A stretch of DNA of 64,000 bases from Evansella sp. AB-P1 (lineage in GTDB: Bacteria; Bacillota; Bacilli; Bacillales; Salisediminibacteriaceae). Shown piece after piece: positions 20,281-30,899 of the stretch; the stretch's first letter is position 1; every line of letters starts with the position of its first letter. The stretch covers positions 124,001-188,000 of the forward strand of contig NZ_JARUKY010000003.1 in NCBI RefSeq assembly GCF_029688925.1, written 5' to 3'. Both the position numbers and the translations under genes were made by a program. Under the pieces are notes generated by a model that worked only from the letters and a program-made list of their open reading frames with translations, did not search any database and was not told the DNA's origin.

Positions 20281-23274
20281 CTATACCTTTTCTTTATCCA
20301 ATGAAGAAGATGTTAGCCATTGGCCCTCGTGTCCAAAGACAGACCTAAGATTCTCATTTGCAATCATAGTATTAAAAGTGACATTTTCTTTTTCAAACGA
20401 TTCTCTAGATTTCCTTAAAATAACTTCAACTTTTTCCGTTTTAATTATTGGAGAATCATCTATTTTATACTTTAAAATTAAAGGATTTCCAACAACAACT
20501 AAATCCGAAGAAACTTCTTCACCAGGGACAATTATATCTAAATTTTCATCATTTGCTAATTGATAAATTCTTTGACTTAGTTGTTCATCTTGAGTGAGAT
20601 CATATCTCGGCCAATGAATGATACCAACTTTTTTTCCTAAAATAGTTAACGCACCCTTAATTGAATAAAACGTTGATTCAAAATATTCGTCTTCATACGA
20701 AAAATCTGATACAAATATAACATCATAATTCCTTTCATCTGGACGAGAATGATACATAATAATAGGTGCTGGGAATTTTCTACCATGATCCTTTGGATCA
20801 ATATAAAGTTTTGATGGTGGACTATTTGTATGCCACCAATTAGCACCCTCTCTATAGACTCTTCTTAATCCAAACTTAACTGTTCTAACATGGGTTGCTT
20901 TAGAACGAGTCAAGGAAGTCTCACTTGTTAATGAAAACGATAATGGAACATTTGGTTCATGGGTTAAAACAGATTCTTTTCCATATACCGATTGTATACG
21001 CCATAAAAACTCTGTATCACCAGTTACACGTACTTCATCCCATCCCCCAATTTTAGTGATTACACTTCTATTAAATAGTAAGGACGATAAATTCCTCTCG
21101 AAATACGTTCCTTTAGGGAACCACGGCCCCATAAATGTCATATCTTCTAAAACACGACTCCAATAGGATACTACTGCGACACAATCAGGTGCATTAATTA
21201 AAGCTCTAACTTGACTTTCTATTTTTTGAGGGTGTGACCAATCATCACTATCATGTATAGTGATAAAATCACCAGTAACGTGTTGAAGAGCAGTATTACG
21301 AGCTGCATATGCCCCTTCATTATTTTCCTTCTTGAACAATTTTACTCTTTTATCCTTTTCTGCATAAGACGAAATAACATCACATGTATTGTCCGTACTG
21401 CAATCGTCAACGATAACTATCTCAATATTTCTCCATGACTGTGCAAGAAGTCCTTCTAGTGTAATACCGATCATATCTTCCGCGTTATATGCAGGAATAA
21501 TAACAGAAACCTTTTTTATTTGGTCATTCATACTTGGTATTTCTTGATTTTTTTTTGATAATACCGTCGTAATGTTACTTAAAGTTAACGGTTCATGTTC
21601 GTTCTTTTTAATGACAGGAGCATAACCTGTATTATGAAAAATAGTATTGATCCACTTTAATTTATTATTATCGTCTTTAGTCGTATTGGCCATACCTAAA
21701 CAAAGATCTGCAACATACCCCTTTTCATCAATTGTCTGTTGTAAGATACTTTTTGCCTCATCCATTTTATTCAGTTGCATTAAACACTTCACCTTAACTA
21801 TAATTCTCCCTAAGCTATCCTTTTTCTCAGGGTCCAACTGATTAATATAATCAATATTGTCTAACGCACCTTTAAAATCTCCATTTGCATATGTCCATCG
21901 CATCAACGCCCAAGCTGCTTTACATTTTTCTTGAGTTGAGCTATCTTCCGAATGCTTTATTTTATTTAAATCCTTTAAAGCATAGGTTGAAAATCCACCC
22001 CATAGCTTTTTTTCTAGGATATACACTCTCATTTTTTTGTTATGTTTTTTCTTTGTTGCCTTCTGTTCATTATTAGCAACTTTTACAGCTGTCTTAGTAT
22101 TTGATTCTCTCTTTAATCCTAATTTGTATTTGATAAAGTCTATCATGTTTCGAAATGGTGTTAATATACGCCATGATCGACTTTCAATGATTGAGTTATA
22201 CTTCCGTTCAATACTTTCTTTATCATTTGTTATATCAAGTATCTGTTGGTGCATTTTTTCTAATTCTAATTTAAAACTTTCCATTCTTGATTCATACAGG
22301 CTATTATCCTTATTATTTTTATTTTCCAAATGCCTTATTTCAGCTTTACATACAAGGTTTTCTTCTATACTTTCATCTAATTGATTTTTAATTTTTTTTA
22401 TTTGTTTGGAATTTCTATTCCACTCTGGGTGAGCTTTAACTAAAGACAAAGCTCTATCATCAATCGTGTTGGAATCTACATAGAAATTTTCTCTTTCTAA
22501 ACTAGTGTTATTCGGTGTATTCGAAAGGTTCTGTTGAAATTCATTTGAAACATAGATCGAGGTTTGGAAAGTATGGGAACAAAGTTTATACCCAACCCCA
22601 TTTAAATAAGTATAGATATCACTATTTCCAATACCATCAGACTTTAAGGAATAATCTTCAATTAGAATCATTAATGGACGATATTTATTCCAATCATTTG
22701 ACTTTAAAGCTTTTAAGTCTTCTCCTTCGATATCAACATTTAATAAATCTATTTCCTTTCCTTCACCAACATATTCAGAGAAAATACTTTCTAATGTTCG
22801 TACATTAATTATTTCTTCTCCAATTATCTCTTTCCCTCTATCGAGTTGTCTTTTAAGATTATCTTCTGAAATGGTATTGATAGTTTTTTCCTTGAATTTA
22901 TAATAAGTTGCTTCTCGCTTTTCATCACCAATAGCTGCTTGAATATTTATATCGTTAGGACGATCATTTTTAAATAATTCAATAGCTTCGGTTGAAGCAT
23001 CAACATTTATTCCGTTCCACCCATATAACAGGTGTAGCAAATAAGTGTTTGAATACTTTTTAGGTCGAAACGCACCAACATCTATATAAAAACCATTTGT
23101 TTTTTTATTAAATAATTTTATTACATTAATATCTTCTCCTGCTTCACTAAAATGAAAAGCTACATCTTTCGTTGCTGCAATTGATAAATATTCAAGTGGA
23201 GAAACCTCAATTCCATTAACTTTAAATGTTTTTTTTGACACTATCCTCACTCCAATTAACTTACAATTTGACAT
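20281..23274 (-). CDS. FkbM methyltransferase - coiled coil - GT2 glycosyltransferase fusion
   Basis: 997 aa. Order: FkbM-type methyltransferase (about 45-240; GFYIDVGAF binding loop, LLNVDIEGED), coiled coil (about 290-365) ending in an ESRSWRIL motif typical of surface-polymer transferases, helical region (440-550), then GT2 (about 588-700) with VDDCSTDNT and an intact DSDDW. The C-terminal 290 residues align with the neighbour at 17627 but stop at FGHEGQW, where the neighbour continues into its GT-B domain. A cytosolic enzyme that adds and methylates sugars is inferred. ATG at 23274 has AGGA 5 nt upstream; GTG at 23241 has GGAG at 8 nt and could be the true start. It begins 10 bp after the ABC fusion gene, so they are co-transcribed. 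Confidence 0.9.
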   Translation of the reverse strand: MSNCKLIGVRIVSKKTFKVNGIEVSPLEYLSIAATKDVAFHFSEAGEDINVIKLFNKKTNGFYIDVGAFRPKKYSNTYLLHLLYGWNGINVDASTEAIELFKNDRPNDINIQAAIGDEKREATYYKFKEKTINTISEDNLKRQLDRGKEIIGEEIINVRTLESIFSEYVGEGKEIDLLNVDIEGEDLKALKSNDWNKYRPLMILIEDYSLKSDGIGNSDIYTYLNGVGYKLCSHTFQTSIYVSNEFQQNLSNTPNNTSLERENFYVDSNTIDDRALSLVKAHPEWNRNSKQIKKIKNQLDESIEENLVCKAEIRHLENKNNKDNSLYESRMESFKLELEKMHQQILDITNDKESIERKYNSIIESRSWRILTPFRNMIDFIKYKLGLKRESNTKTAVKVANNEQKATKKKHNKKMRVYILEKKLWGGFSTYALKDLNKIKHSEDSSTQEKCKAAWALMRWTYANGDFKGALDNIDYINQLDPEKKDSLGRIIVKVKCLMQLNKMDEAKSILQQTIDEKGYVADLCLGMANTTKDDNNKLKWINTIFHNTGYAPVIKKNEHEPLTLSNITTVLSKKNQEIPSMNDQIKKVSVIIPAYNAEDMIGITLEGLLAQSWRNIEIVIVDDCSTDNTCDVISSYAEKDKRVKLFKKENNEGAYAARNTALQHVTGDFITIHDSDDWSHPQKIESQVRALINAPDCVAVVSYWSRVLEDMTFMGPWFPKGTYFERNLSSLLFNRSVITKIGGWDEVRVTGDTEFLWRIQSVYGKESVLTHEPNVPLSFSLTSETSLTRSKATHVRTVKFGLRRVYREGANWWHTNSPPSKLYIDPKDHGRKFPAPIIMYHSRPDERNYDVIFVSDFSYEDEYFESTFYSIKGALTILGKKVGIIHWPRYDLTQDEQLSQRIYQLANDENLDIIVPGEEVSSDLVVVGNPLILKYKIDDSPIIKTEKVEVILRKSRESFEKENVTFNTMIANENLRSVFGHEGQWLTSSSLDKEKV

Positions 23275-23284
23275 GTATTCCTGT

Positions 23285-26251
23285 TTAATTCATTCTTAAT
23301 TCCTTTACATGTTGTTTGTATCGTTCTATTGCTTCATTTGGGTCTCCATCAAACAATATTTCACCTTTATTAACCCAAATAGCTCGAGTACACACTTTTT
23401 CTACGAAACCCATACTATGCGAGACAATTAATACAGCTTTTGATTTTTCCATAATTTCTTGAATTTTATCACTAGCTTTTCGTTTAAAGGCCATATCACC
23501 TGTTGATAAAGCCTCATCAATAATAAAAATGTCTGGCTGCAGTGTTGCGGCAATACTAAAACCTAATCTAGATTGCATTCCACTTGAATATTGTTTTACT
23601 GGTTTATCTATAAATTTCCCAAGTTCTGAAAAATTAACTATTTCTTCAAAATTTTCTTCTACTTTTTTCTTTGGAATACCTAATAACAATCCATTTAAAA
23701 AGATATTATCCCTGCCAGTTAATTGAGCATTAAAGCCTGTCCCATAACCTAAAAGTGCGGTAGTTTCACCATCTACAAATAAGTTACCTTCATCTGGAGA
23801 TAAAATATTTGTCAATAATCTACATAGTGTACTCTTACCAGCACCATTATGGCCAATAATTCCTACTACTTCACCTTGTTTAATCTCAAAATTAATATTC
23901 TTTAATGCCCAGTGCTGAGTTCGATTCATATTATAATAAACACTAACATTATCAGCCTTTATAATAGTAGAGTCTTTTACATCATGTTCTAACTTCCTAA
24001 GTTCAATTTTCTTTTTCTTTTTTCGTTTTCTAAATGGAATAGATTCCCGATATGCATCAATTATATAATCAGGCTCTCCAATATCTCTTACAATACCCTT
24101 GTCTAACCAAACTAGTCGATCGCAGTTCTTTTCAGCATATTTTAAACTATGAGTAACAAGTATAACCATCTTTGCTTTTTGCACAAGCTCTTTCATTTTT
24201 TTAGCTGCTTTTATACTAAATTCTTCGTCTCCTGTATTTAATGATTCATCCAGAATTAATATTTCTGGTTCTAAAAATGAAGCCACACTAAACCCCAATC
24301 TAGCTCGCATTCCACTTGAATACGTTTTTACAGGCTGATCAATAAAATCACCAATTCCTGAAAATTCACGGATTTCTTCTATAAAATGTTGAATTTTTGA
24401 TTTTTCAATTCCTAACATCATACCATTCAAATAAACATTTTCTCGTCCACTTAGCTCTTTATTAAAGCCCATGCCTAATGAAAACAATGCTGAAACTCTA
24501 CCATCAACCGTTACTTTACCTTCATCGGGTTTTAAGATTCCTGATAATACTTTACAAAGAGTAGTTTTACCAGAACCATTTGATCCAATAATCCCCAACA
24601 CTTCCCCTTTGTAACCTACCAAGTCTATATTCCTCAATGGCCAAATTAAATCTCTAGTCTTTCTTTTTTTACTTTTTTGAAAAAGATTAAAAACATGTGA
24701 CTTATAGTCATCAGAACGTTGCCCAGATAGAAATGATACACCTAAATTTTCGATACGAAAAACTTCTTCCTTTTGTGTTTTTTCTGGCTTTTCCTCTATT
24801 ATTTTTAATGGTTCATATTCCGCTGAAAAGCCTAGTCCTTTTTGCACTAAATTTTCCAAATAAGCAATAGCAGGGATTAGGTATTCTTCTTGATGGTTTT
24901 CTATCTGGTTACGACTAAAAGCATTAAACCATGTAAGAATTAGTGCATACACAAAAAAGATTTTTTGAATATTTTCTAATTTTTGTCCAAAAGATGGATT
25001 AGATAAATAATGAATATCTATCTGTTTAAATGAAAACTTAAGTCTCCTAAACAGTTTAACTAAATCACAACCAACAGGAGCAAGTCCACAATAAGCCCAA
25101 TCTATTACACTGTATTTATCATTTTTTTCATCATATAATATATTTTGTGTATGAAAATCTCCATGGAGAAAGGAGTAATGTTTTTTAGGATCCAACATTT
25201 CGTAAAGCTTATTATCCATTATCAAATGTTCAATTCTTTTTATTAAATTTACCGTTTTATCAGAATACTTTCTTTTATTTCTTTGAAAATAAAGCCATTC
25301 AAAAACTTCACTATTAGTTTCTTTACTGTGAAATTCACTAAAAACATTCGTTAAACCTAGTTTCCCAGCTAATTTAGTCTCCTTTTTTGTATGAGGGAAG
25401 TAATGAATAACATCTTCATAACGAAGTGAAGATATATCCTTAAATATAGTTAAAATATCATCAATATGTGACTTTTTGGGATAACTCCCGTTTACCTTCT
25501 CAATTGTCATAAAAATAATTCCTGCATATTCCTTGATATTTAACAAGTTAGGAGTAAATTGTTGAAGTATCTTGTGGTCATTTCGAATTTCCTTATAAAA
25601 TAATCCTTCATTCCGTATCTTTTCTTTTTCAATTATTTTAGTATAATATACCTTTTCACCAACTATGTGTTCAATTACACCTAAATTATTACCTCCACTT
25701 TCTAACACTTTATATGATGATTGTATCGGGGTTTCTCCTATATTTATACTATCTTCTATTTGACTAATAACAAGATCTAGCTTTGAATTTAATTTGAGAT
25801 CTAGGCTCTTTCTCATATTAATTGTAGCTAATTCTGAATTTTTTCTCCTTCTATACATCGTACCTAGCCATTGGTAAAACAACTCATTATTTGGATCAAG
25901 TTTAACTAAAACTTCCCCTACATTTGTTGCCTTAGCCCAATGAGATTGGCTCTGATATGTTTTATAAAGTTCCTTATACAAGTCGATAATAAATGGTAAA
26001 TCGTTATTTTCAGTATTAATTTTTAGCTCTTCCAAGCTTAAATTATTTATATTTATTCCGTCTTCTAGTATTTCCCTAGATTTTTGGAGATGGCCAAGTT
26101 CTCGATAGGCTCTTCCAAGGCCGATGTATGGTCTAATTGGAGGGTTTTCTTGTTCTTCCTCCAATGCAGCCTCCCAAAATACAATTGCGTTCTTCCAATG
26201 TTTTCTTTTCATTTCTTTTTCTGCTAATGAAATGTTTGTTTGTTTATTCAT
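23285..26251 (-). CDS. TPR - APH-like kinase - ABC ATPase - ABC ATPase fusion (polysaccharide exporter ATPase)
   Basis: 988 aa, with four parts not normally in one chain. TPR-like helices fill 1-165. An aminoglycoside-phosphotransferase/choline-kinase-like domain follows (about 185-470; HGDFHTQN at 363-370 and VIDW with D384 are the catalytic and metal sites). Then two TagH/Wzt-type ATPases: Walker A 556-564 (GSNGSGKTT) and 800-808 (GHNGAGKST), YSSGM signatures at 644 and 888, Walker B LDES and IDEA, switch His 701 and 945. Both nucleotide sites look intact, so one chain could serve as the whole ATPase dimer for the permease at 26301. The kinase may phosphorylate the lipid-linked glycan before export; that is inference. 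Confidence 0.92.
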   Translation of the reverse strand: MNKQTNISLAEKEMKRKHWKNAIVFWEAALEEEQENPPIRPYIGLGRAYRELGHLQKSREILEDGININNLSLEELKINTENNDLPFIIDLYKELYKTYQSQSHWAKATNVGEVLVKLDPNNELFYQWLGTMYRRRKNSELATINMRKSLDLKLNSKLDLVISQIEDSINIGETPIQSSYKVLESGGNNLGVIEHIVGEKVYYTKIIEKEKIRNEGLFYKEIRNDHKILQQFTPNLLNIKEYAGIIFMTIEKVNGSYPKKSHIDDILTIFKDISSLRYEDVIHYFPHTKKETKLAGKLGLTNVFSEFHSKETNSEVFEWLYFQRNKRKYSDKTVNLIKRIEHLIMDNKLYEMLDPKKHYSFLHGDFHTQNILYDEKNDKYSVIDWAYCGLAPVGCDLVKLFRRLKFSFKQIDIHYLSNPSFGQKLENIQKIFFVYALILTWFNAFSRNQIENHQEEYLIPAIAYLENLVQKGLGFSAEYEPLKIIEEKPEKTQKEEVFRIENLGVSFLSGQRSDDYKSHVFNLFQKSKKRKTRDLIWPLRNIDLVGYKGEVLGIIGSNGSGKTTLCKVLSGILKPDEGKVTVDGRVSALFSLGMGFNKELSGRENVYLNGMMLGIEKSKIQHFIEEIREFSGIGDFIDQPVKTYSSGMRARLGFSVASFLEPEILILDESLNTGDEEFSIKAAKKMKELVQKAKMVILVTHSLKYAEKNCDRLVWLDKGIVRDIGEPDYIIDAYRESIPFRKRKKKKKIELRKLEHDVKDSTIIKADNVSVYYNMNRTQHWALKNINFEIKQGEVVGIIGHNGAGKSTLCRLLTNILSPDEGNLFVDGETTALLGYGTGFNAQLTGRDNIFLNGLLLGIPKKKVEENFEEIVNFSELGKFIDKPVKQYSSGMQSRLGFSIAATLQPDIFIIDEALSTGDMAFKRKASDKIQEIMEKSKAVLIVSHSMGFVEKVCTRAIWVNKGEILFDGDPNEAIERYKQHVKELRMN

Positions 26252-26300
26252 ATCTATTACAACTCCACTTTTAAATATATAAATGACAGATTAAATTTCA

Positions 26301-27083
26301 TTACAGGGCTTTAATAATTTTATGTTCATTTTTTTTATAAAATAAAATCAATAAGAAAATAATCACAAGAGAAATTAAACTAATTATGAGAAGTCCTGAA
26401 AAATCAGGTAATCGGTGAAACATCAGGATATCTCGATAAGAGTTAATGATTACTGCTACTGGATTCATGTCCACTACCCATTTGTACTCTGCAGGTAACC
26501 GGCCACCTTCCCAAATAATTGGGGAGGAATAAAAAGTAATTCTAACAACATGTGATATTAAATTATCAATATCACGTATAAAGACACAGATGTAAGATAA
26601 AAACATACTAACTGCCATCAAAAACAGTAGTTGGACTAATATTATTATAGGAAGAAATATAACATGCCATCCAGGAATAACATTAAAAATAGCTAAAAAT
26701 ATAGCTACAACAATTAACCCAAATGAGAAATTAAACATTTGTGAAAAAGTTGTCGTCATTGGGAAAATTGCTTTTGGTAAATAGACTTGGTTAATTATAG
26801 ACGAATACTTGGTAATTGATCTAGCTGATCCATTTAATGTAGTACTGATCCATCTCCAAGAAACTAAACCAATAACTAGAAATACAGCATAATTAAAGTT
26901 TTCAGAGCCTCGGCCTAATATAATAACAACTAAGAAATAATAAACAAGTACATTAAGAAGTGGATCTAATAACCACCAAAAATAACCTAAGTAACTATTT
27001 CTATGCTCTGCTTTTAACCCCGATTTCACAAGGTAGATTAAAAGGTCTTTTCGTTTTAACATTTCACTAATATATTCGCGCAT
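26301..27083 (-). CDS. ABC-2 type polysaccharide export permease (TagG/Wzm-like)
   Basis: A 260-aa inner-membrane protein with about six hydrophobic segments and the family's conserved stretches (NSYLGYFWWLLDPLLNVLVY near the N-terminus, RDIDNLISHV, and MNPVAVIINSYRDIL near the end). It forms the channel for lipid-linked polymer. The gene lies 49 bp before the double-ATPase fusion, which is surely its partner. The ribosome site before ATG 27083 is weak. Normal length. Confidence 0.93.
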   Translation of the reverse strand: MREYISEMLKRKDLLIYLVKSGLKAEHRNSYLGYFWWLLDPLLNVLVYYFLVVIILGRGSENFNYAVFLVIGLVSWRWISTTLNGSARSITKYSSIINQVYLPKAIFPMTTTFSQMFNFSFGLIVVAIFLAIFNVIPGWHVIFLPIIILVQLLFLMAVSMFLSYICVFIRDIDNLISHVVRITFYSSPIIWEGGRLPAEYKWVVDMNPVAVIINSYRDILMFHRLPDFSGLLIISLISLVIIFLLILFYKKNEHKIIKAL

Positions 27084-27235
27084 CTTTATTCTTGCACCGC
27101 CTTACTCAATTCATAAAAATTTTGTCCTACTATTTCATATATTTCTTTCTTTACTATCACGTTAAATGCTACAACACCTAGCCAAATCCAACATTATTAT
27201 TATCACACAATGTAAAAAAATGTCTAGAAATAATT

Positions 27236-28015
27236 TTAACTCTCTACACTATATTTCTTTATTTTAAAATACACATAAAACAGGAAATACCATGTACTTT
27301 TTAATAGGCTGAGCTTCTCTATTTCTCGATACACCTTCCAGTTTTGCTTTGCCATCTTGATTTTATTACTGGATAGGGAATTTTCAACCACTCGATAGAC
27401 AGATAATACTTCTTGTAAGCAGTATGCCGTATGCCCTTTTTTACAAATAGAAAGCCACAATACATAGTCCTGTCGAGAACGAATATTTACCATTTTCACT
27501 TTTCCAGTTTTTTCAGTATCTAGCATCACGGTTAAGCAACCAATAACATTTTCCTTTAAAAGCTGGTGATAATTTACTTTAGGAGGAATGTTCCCTACTG
27601 AACATACTTCCTCCCCACGTTCATTAATTTTTATATAATTAGTATAGGAAAAAGCAATATCATTCTCTTCCATAAATGTTAGCTGCTTTTCTAACTTTTC
27701 TGGCAGCCATTGATCATCACTATCTAAAAAGGCAAAATAGCGTCCTCGAGCATGCTCCATCGCTGTATTGCGAGCTACAGCTGGACCACTATTTCGTTCA
27801 AGCTGAATTAGTTTAATTCTTTCATCCTGCTCCATATACTCTTTAATGATTTCGATTGTTTGATCAGACGAATAATCATCCACAATAATCATTTCCCAAT
27901 TCGTAAAGGTTTGCCGTAATACAGACTCCACTGTATCACGAATAAACCTTTCAGAATTGTAGGCAGGAGTAATAATCGATATAAGTGGTTTATTATCGTT
28001 CTTCCTATTATCCAT
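27236..28015 (-). CDS. GT2 family glycosyltransferase
   Basis: A GT-A enzyme with ISIITPAYNSE, IVDDYSSDQT and the DxD in FLDSDDQW, and a short positively charged C-terminus. ATG at 28015 is preferred over the upstream ATG at 28027, because GGUGAU lies just before it. 259 aa. It is in the run of polymer genes; donor and acceptor cannot be told. Confidence 0.9.
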   Translation of the reverse strand: MDNRKNDNKPLISIITPAYNSERFIRDTVESVLRQTFTNWEMIIVDDYSSDQTIEIIKEYMEQDERIKLIQLERNSGPAVARNTAMEHARGRYFAFLDSDDQWLPEKLEKQLTFMEENDIAFSYTNYIKINERGEEVCSVGNIPPKVNYHQLLKENVIGCLTVMLDTEKTGKVKMVNIRSRQDYVLWLSICKKGHTAYCLQEVLSVYRVVENSLSSNKIKMAKQNWKVYREIEKLSLLKSTWYFLFYVYFKIKKYSVES

Positions 28016-28143
28016 GATTATCACCATCGTTTAATTTATAGGCTACCCTGAAACAAGGTAATCCTAATACTTATTGAATCGCTACATTCGAACGATCTCT
28101 ACTACTGAAGCTTTTTTATTTTCAAAACGCCAATGTCAATAGC

Positions 28144-29277
28144 TTATGACGATTTGTTTTGCCACATTTCATCATACCATTCTACGAGCTTCTTTTCTTC
28201 TATTTTCCAATTTAATTTATGAAGTATGGCTTCCTTACCATTCTTGCCCATTTTCTTTGCCGCATTCCCATTCTCCCTCAAATAATCAAGAGCTCCCTTA
28301 ATTTCTGCATCATTATGTGGATCAACAGCAATACCACAGGCATATTCCTCAACAAACTCTTTCCATTTTGGAAAATCCGAGCAAATAATAGGAATGCCAG
28401 CACTCATATATTCAAAAAACTTCGTTAATTCCTTCTTCATATAATGCTCAGATGGAGGAAATAAGGCTACACCTGCTAACCAACGATGAGACACATAATT
28501 TTCTTCAATAATCCCTTTTGGAACGAAACGATCAATTCCTTCAATAATAAGTTGATTACGTCTTTCACCAGCAGTCTCATACATTTTTGCCGCAAAGAGA
28601 CTTGGACATTTCCCAAAAAAATAAACAGAAAGGCTATTGTCAATATAAGGGAGCTTCGCATGCTCCATTGCTCCCCGTTCCATTGTCACATTCCCTGTAT
28701 AAATAAGTTTATTCTCCGCTGGTTCTTCCGTAATTTCGTGTTTCATTAATTTTTCATTTAAAACGGGATAATTTAATATACACGTTCCCCTTGGATATTT
28801 TTCTTTGTAATATTTCTCTGCTAAACAAAGCTCAAGCTTTCGTGAAAAGAACTTTTCAATTAGCCTATACATTTTTGCAGCTACATACCGCAGTGGCTTT
28901 ATTAAATACTCCTTTTGCAGCATAGCAGTTTCATAATCCTCATGGATATCATATATAACCACATTCCCCTTTTTCTTTAACAGCCATGCAACAGGTAACA
29001 GCTCTGGGTCATGTATATGGTAATAATCTGCCTTTAGATCTCGTGCTTTTTTATAAGCTTCCATAGTAGAAAGGAACATTCTTTTAAATCTATTTTTCCG
29101 CTTCTTTAAAGGCAAAATAGTAATGGAGCTATTGGGATCAATATCTTCGTGTTCAGGAACAATGAAGGTAACTTCAAAGCCTGCGTCATGTAGCGATAGA
29201 CATTCCTTATAATATATCCTTGGATCTAACGGATGGTGGACAGTTGTTAAATGGACCACCTTTTTCTGCCTACTCAT
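28144..29277 (-). CDS. GT4-like glycosyltransferase
   Basis: 377 aa, GT-B fold. The N-terminal domain begins VVHLTTVHHPLDPRIYYKE, a pattern seen in exopolysaccharide glycosyltransferases, with YHIHDPELLPVA further on. The C-terminal domain carries KFFEYMSAGIPIICSDFP, the usual nucleotide-sugar binding region. It follows the next gene upstream by 38 bp, so co-transcription is likely. Cytosolic; substrate unknown. Confidence 0.9.
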   Translation of the reverse strand: MSRQKKVVHLTTVHHPLDPRIYYKECLSLHDAGFEVTFIVPEHEDIDPNSSITILPLKKRKNRFKRMFLSTMEAYKKARDLKADYYHIHDPELLPVAWLLKKKGNVVIYDIHEDYETAMLQKEYLIKPLRYVAAKMYRLIEKFFSRKLELCLAEKYYKEKYPRGTCILNYPVLNEKLMKHEITEEPAENKLIYTGNVTMERGAMEHAKLPYIDNSLSVYFFGKCPSLFAAKMYETAGERRNQLIIEGIDRFVPKGIIEENYVSHRWLAGVALFPPSEHYMKKELTKFFEYMSAGIPIICSDFPKWKEFVEEYACGIAVDPHNDAEIKGALDYLRENGNAAKKMGKNGKEAILHKLNWKIEEKKLVEWYDEMWQNKSS

Positions 29278-29315
29278 TTCCTAAACACATCTCCTCTACA
29301 GTTTTTCCCTTTACT

Positions 29316-30434
29316 TTACTTTTGAAGTGTCCTGAGAAAAACCTGTTCATATTGCTTTACAATTTCCTTTGCATCAAAATGTTGCGCCCGTTCATAGCCC
29401 TTCTTAATGAGAGCATCTCGGTTCTCATTATTCAATTGGAGAACGTCCCGCATTTTTTCAGCTAAGTCAGTTGCATTACCCACCTCGCAAAGAGAACCAA
29501 ATTCTCCGTTATCTAGTACTTCTGCTGGACCAGATTTACAATCAGTAGATACAACAGGCGTTCCTGTAGCTAATGCTTCCGCAATCACATGACTAAACCC
29601 TTCGTGTATGGACGAAAGGACAAAAAGGTCTGCATGATGAAAATAAATGTATGGATTACTTTGAAAGCCAACAAAGTGAACCCGGTCTCTAATCTTAAGG
29701 TCAGTCGCTTGCTTAATCAACGCATCCTTCAAGGGCCCTTCTCCAAGAATGACTAATTGACTCTTTATCTGATCATTTACTTTAGCGAATGCTTCTAATA
29801 AAGTTTTTTGATCCTTCTGCTCCACTAGCCTACCTGCAGTCACAATGACTTTGTCCCCTGTTTCAAAAAATGCTTTATGCTCTTGGGCTAGATGACCATT
29901 GTCAATTTTTTCATGAATATGCTCCAAATCTACTGGATTGTAGATAACTTCAATGTCTTTCGGTTTGACCTTGTACTTAGTTACTAAATTTTCTTTTACT
30001 CCTTCAGATAAGGATACGATTTGATTAGAGAGCTTATAAATCGTTCCAAATCCTAGCAGCTGCATATTTTCTCGGAAGGTGCCACCTAAATTATCTGCTT
30101 CACGAATAACACTTTTTGCTTTTGAAAAAGATAGTTTATTCGCTATAATTGCAATAGTATTTACTCTCGGAATCGTACTAAATACTACGTCAATTTCCTT
30201 CTCCTTAATAATGTTTGCTAAGCTACTTATAGACTTACTTAATCTTCTCGTCTCTAATTTTATAAATTCCACGTCTTCCCTTAATTCCGTTTCGTAGGAG
30301 CCATCAAAATTTAATGTGACTAGTTTAGGAGAGAATCTACTTCTATCTAAATTGTTAATTATATTTAATAACGTACGAGCTGCACCGCCTGCTCCCATTT
30401 GGTAAATGAAAAAGAGCACCTTTATTTTTTTCAT
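29316..30434 (-). CDS. GT4 family glycosyltransferase
   Basis: 372 aa, GT-B fold. Seen: GAGGAARTLLNII loop at the N-terminus, VTAGRLVEQKDQKTLLEAF (sugar-nucleotide domain entry) and EGFSHVIAEALATGTPVV with the EX7E motif near the C-terminus. It is the first gene of the minus-strand run, with GAAGGGAUG upstream of ATG 30434. Close in type to transferases that extend teichoic acid or capsule repeat units. Confidence 0.92.
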   Translation of the reverse strand: MKKIKVLFFIYQMGAGGAARTLLNIINNLDRSRFSPKLVTLNFDGSYETELREDVEFIKLETRRLSKSISSLANIIKEKEIDVVFSTIPRVNTIAIIANKLSFSKAKSVIREADNLGGTFRENMQLLGFGTIYKLSNQIVSLSEGVKENLVTKYKVKPKDIEVIYNPVDLEHIHEKIDNGHLAQEHKAFFETGDKVIVTAGRLVEQKDQKTLLEAFAKVNDQIKSQLVILGEGPLKDALIKQATDLKIRDRVHFVGFQSNPYIYFHHADLFVLSSIHEGFSHVIAEALATGTPVVSTDCKSGPAEVLDNGEFGSLCEVGNATDLAEKMRDVLQLNNENRDALIKKGYERAQHFDAKEIVKQYEQVFLRTLQK

Positions 30435-30899
30435 TTACATACATCCCTTCTCAGCTGAGCTTTATAATTTTTCCTACATTTTACTCATAGAATTTTCTAA
30501 CTTCTGTAATATATAATAACAATATGTTTGTCACTCAATTGTGAAATTTAGTGTAACTTCGTGTGAAGATTCTTGATGCAATAAATTGGTGATTTATTTC
30601 CTATAAAAAATATGGATTAGCTACCATATATAAATTACACTAGCGTTTTTTCGATGAAAGGTAGTATTTAATGACATAATTGTCGATTATATCATAGTTA
30701 CCTAAGGTCGGCGATAATCAGTAAAAGCAAATTACTAATAGAAAGGCCATAAGTCAATAGCCTTTAAATTCTATGCTATTAAAATTTATATTATAGGACT
30801 ATTTAACAATTATACAAAATAAGTATTAACAAAGTGCAAATTATTCTAGATAATGATAATATCATCGAATTGTGTCGATTGTCGTTAAGGAGGAGAGCA
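30435..30899. other. Divergent intergenic region upstream of the polysaccharide run
   Basis: About 465 AT-rich bases between a minus-strand run and a plus-strand small gene. The promoters for both must lie here. An imperfect hairpin (AAAGGC/AGCCTTT, about 30741-30768) is present; no coding frame is convincing. Confidence 0.4.

Noticed and set aside
20195-20290. Frameshift that would join the 997-aa protein to a lost GT-B domain
   Set aside because: The short gap after its stop holds no coding sequence resembling the GT-B domain, so truncation is real.
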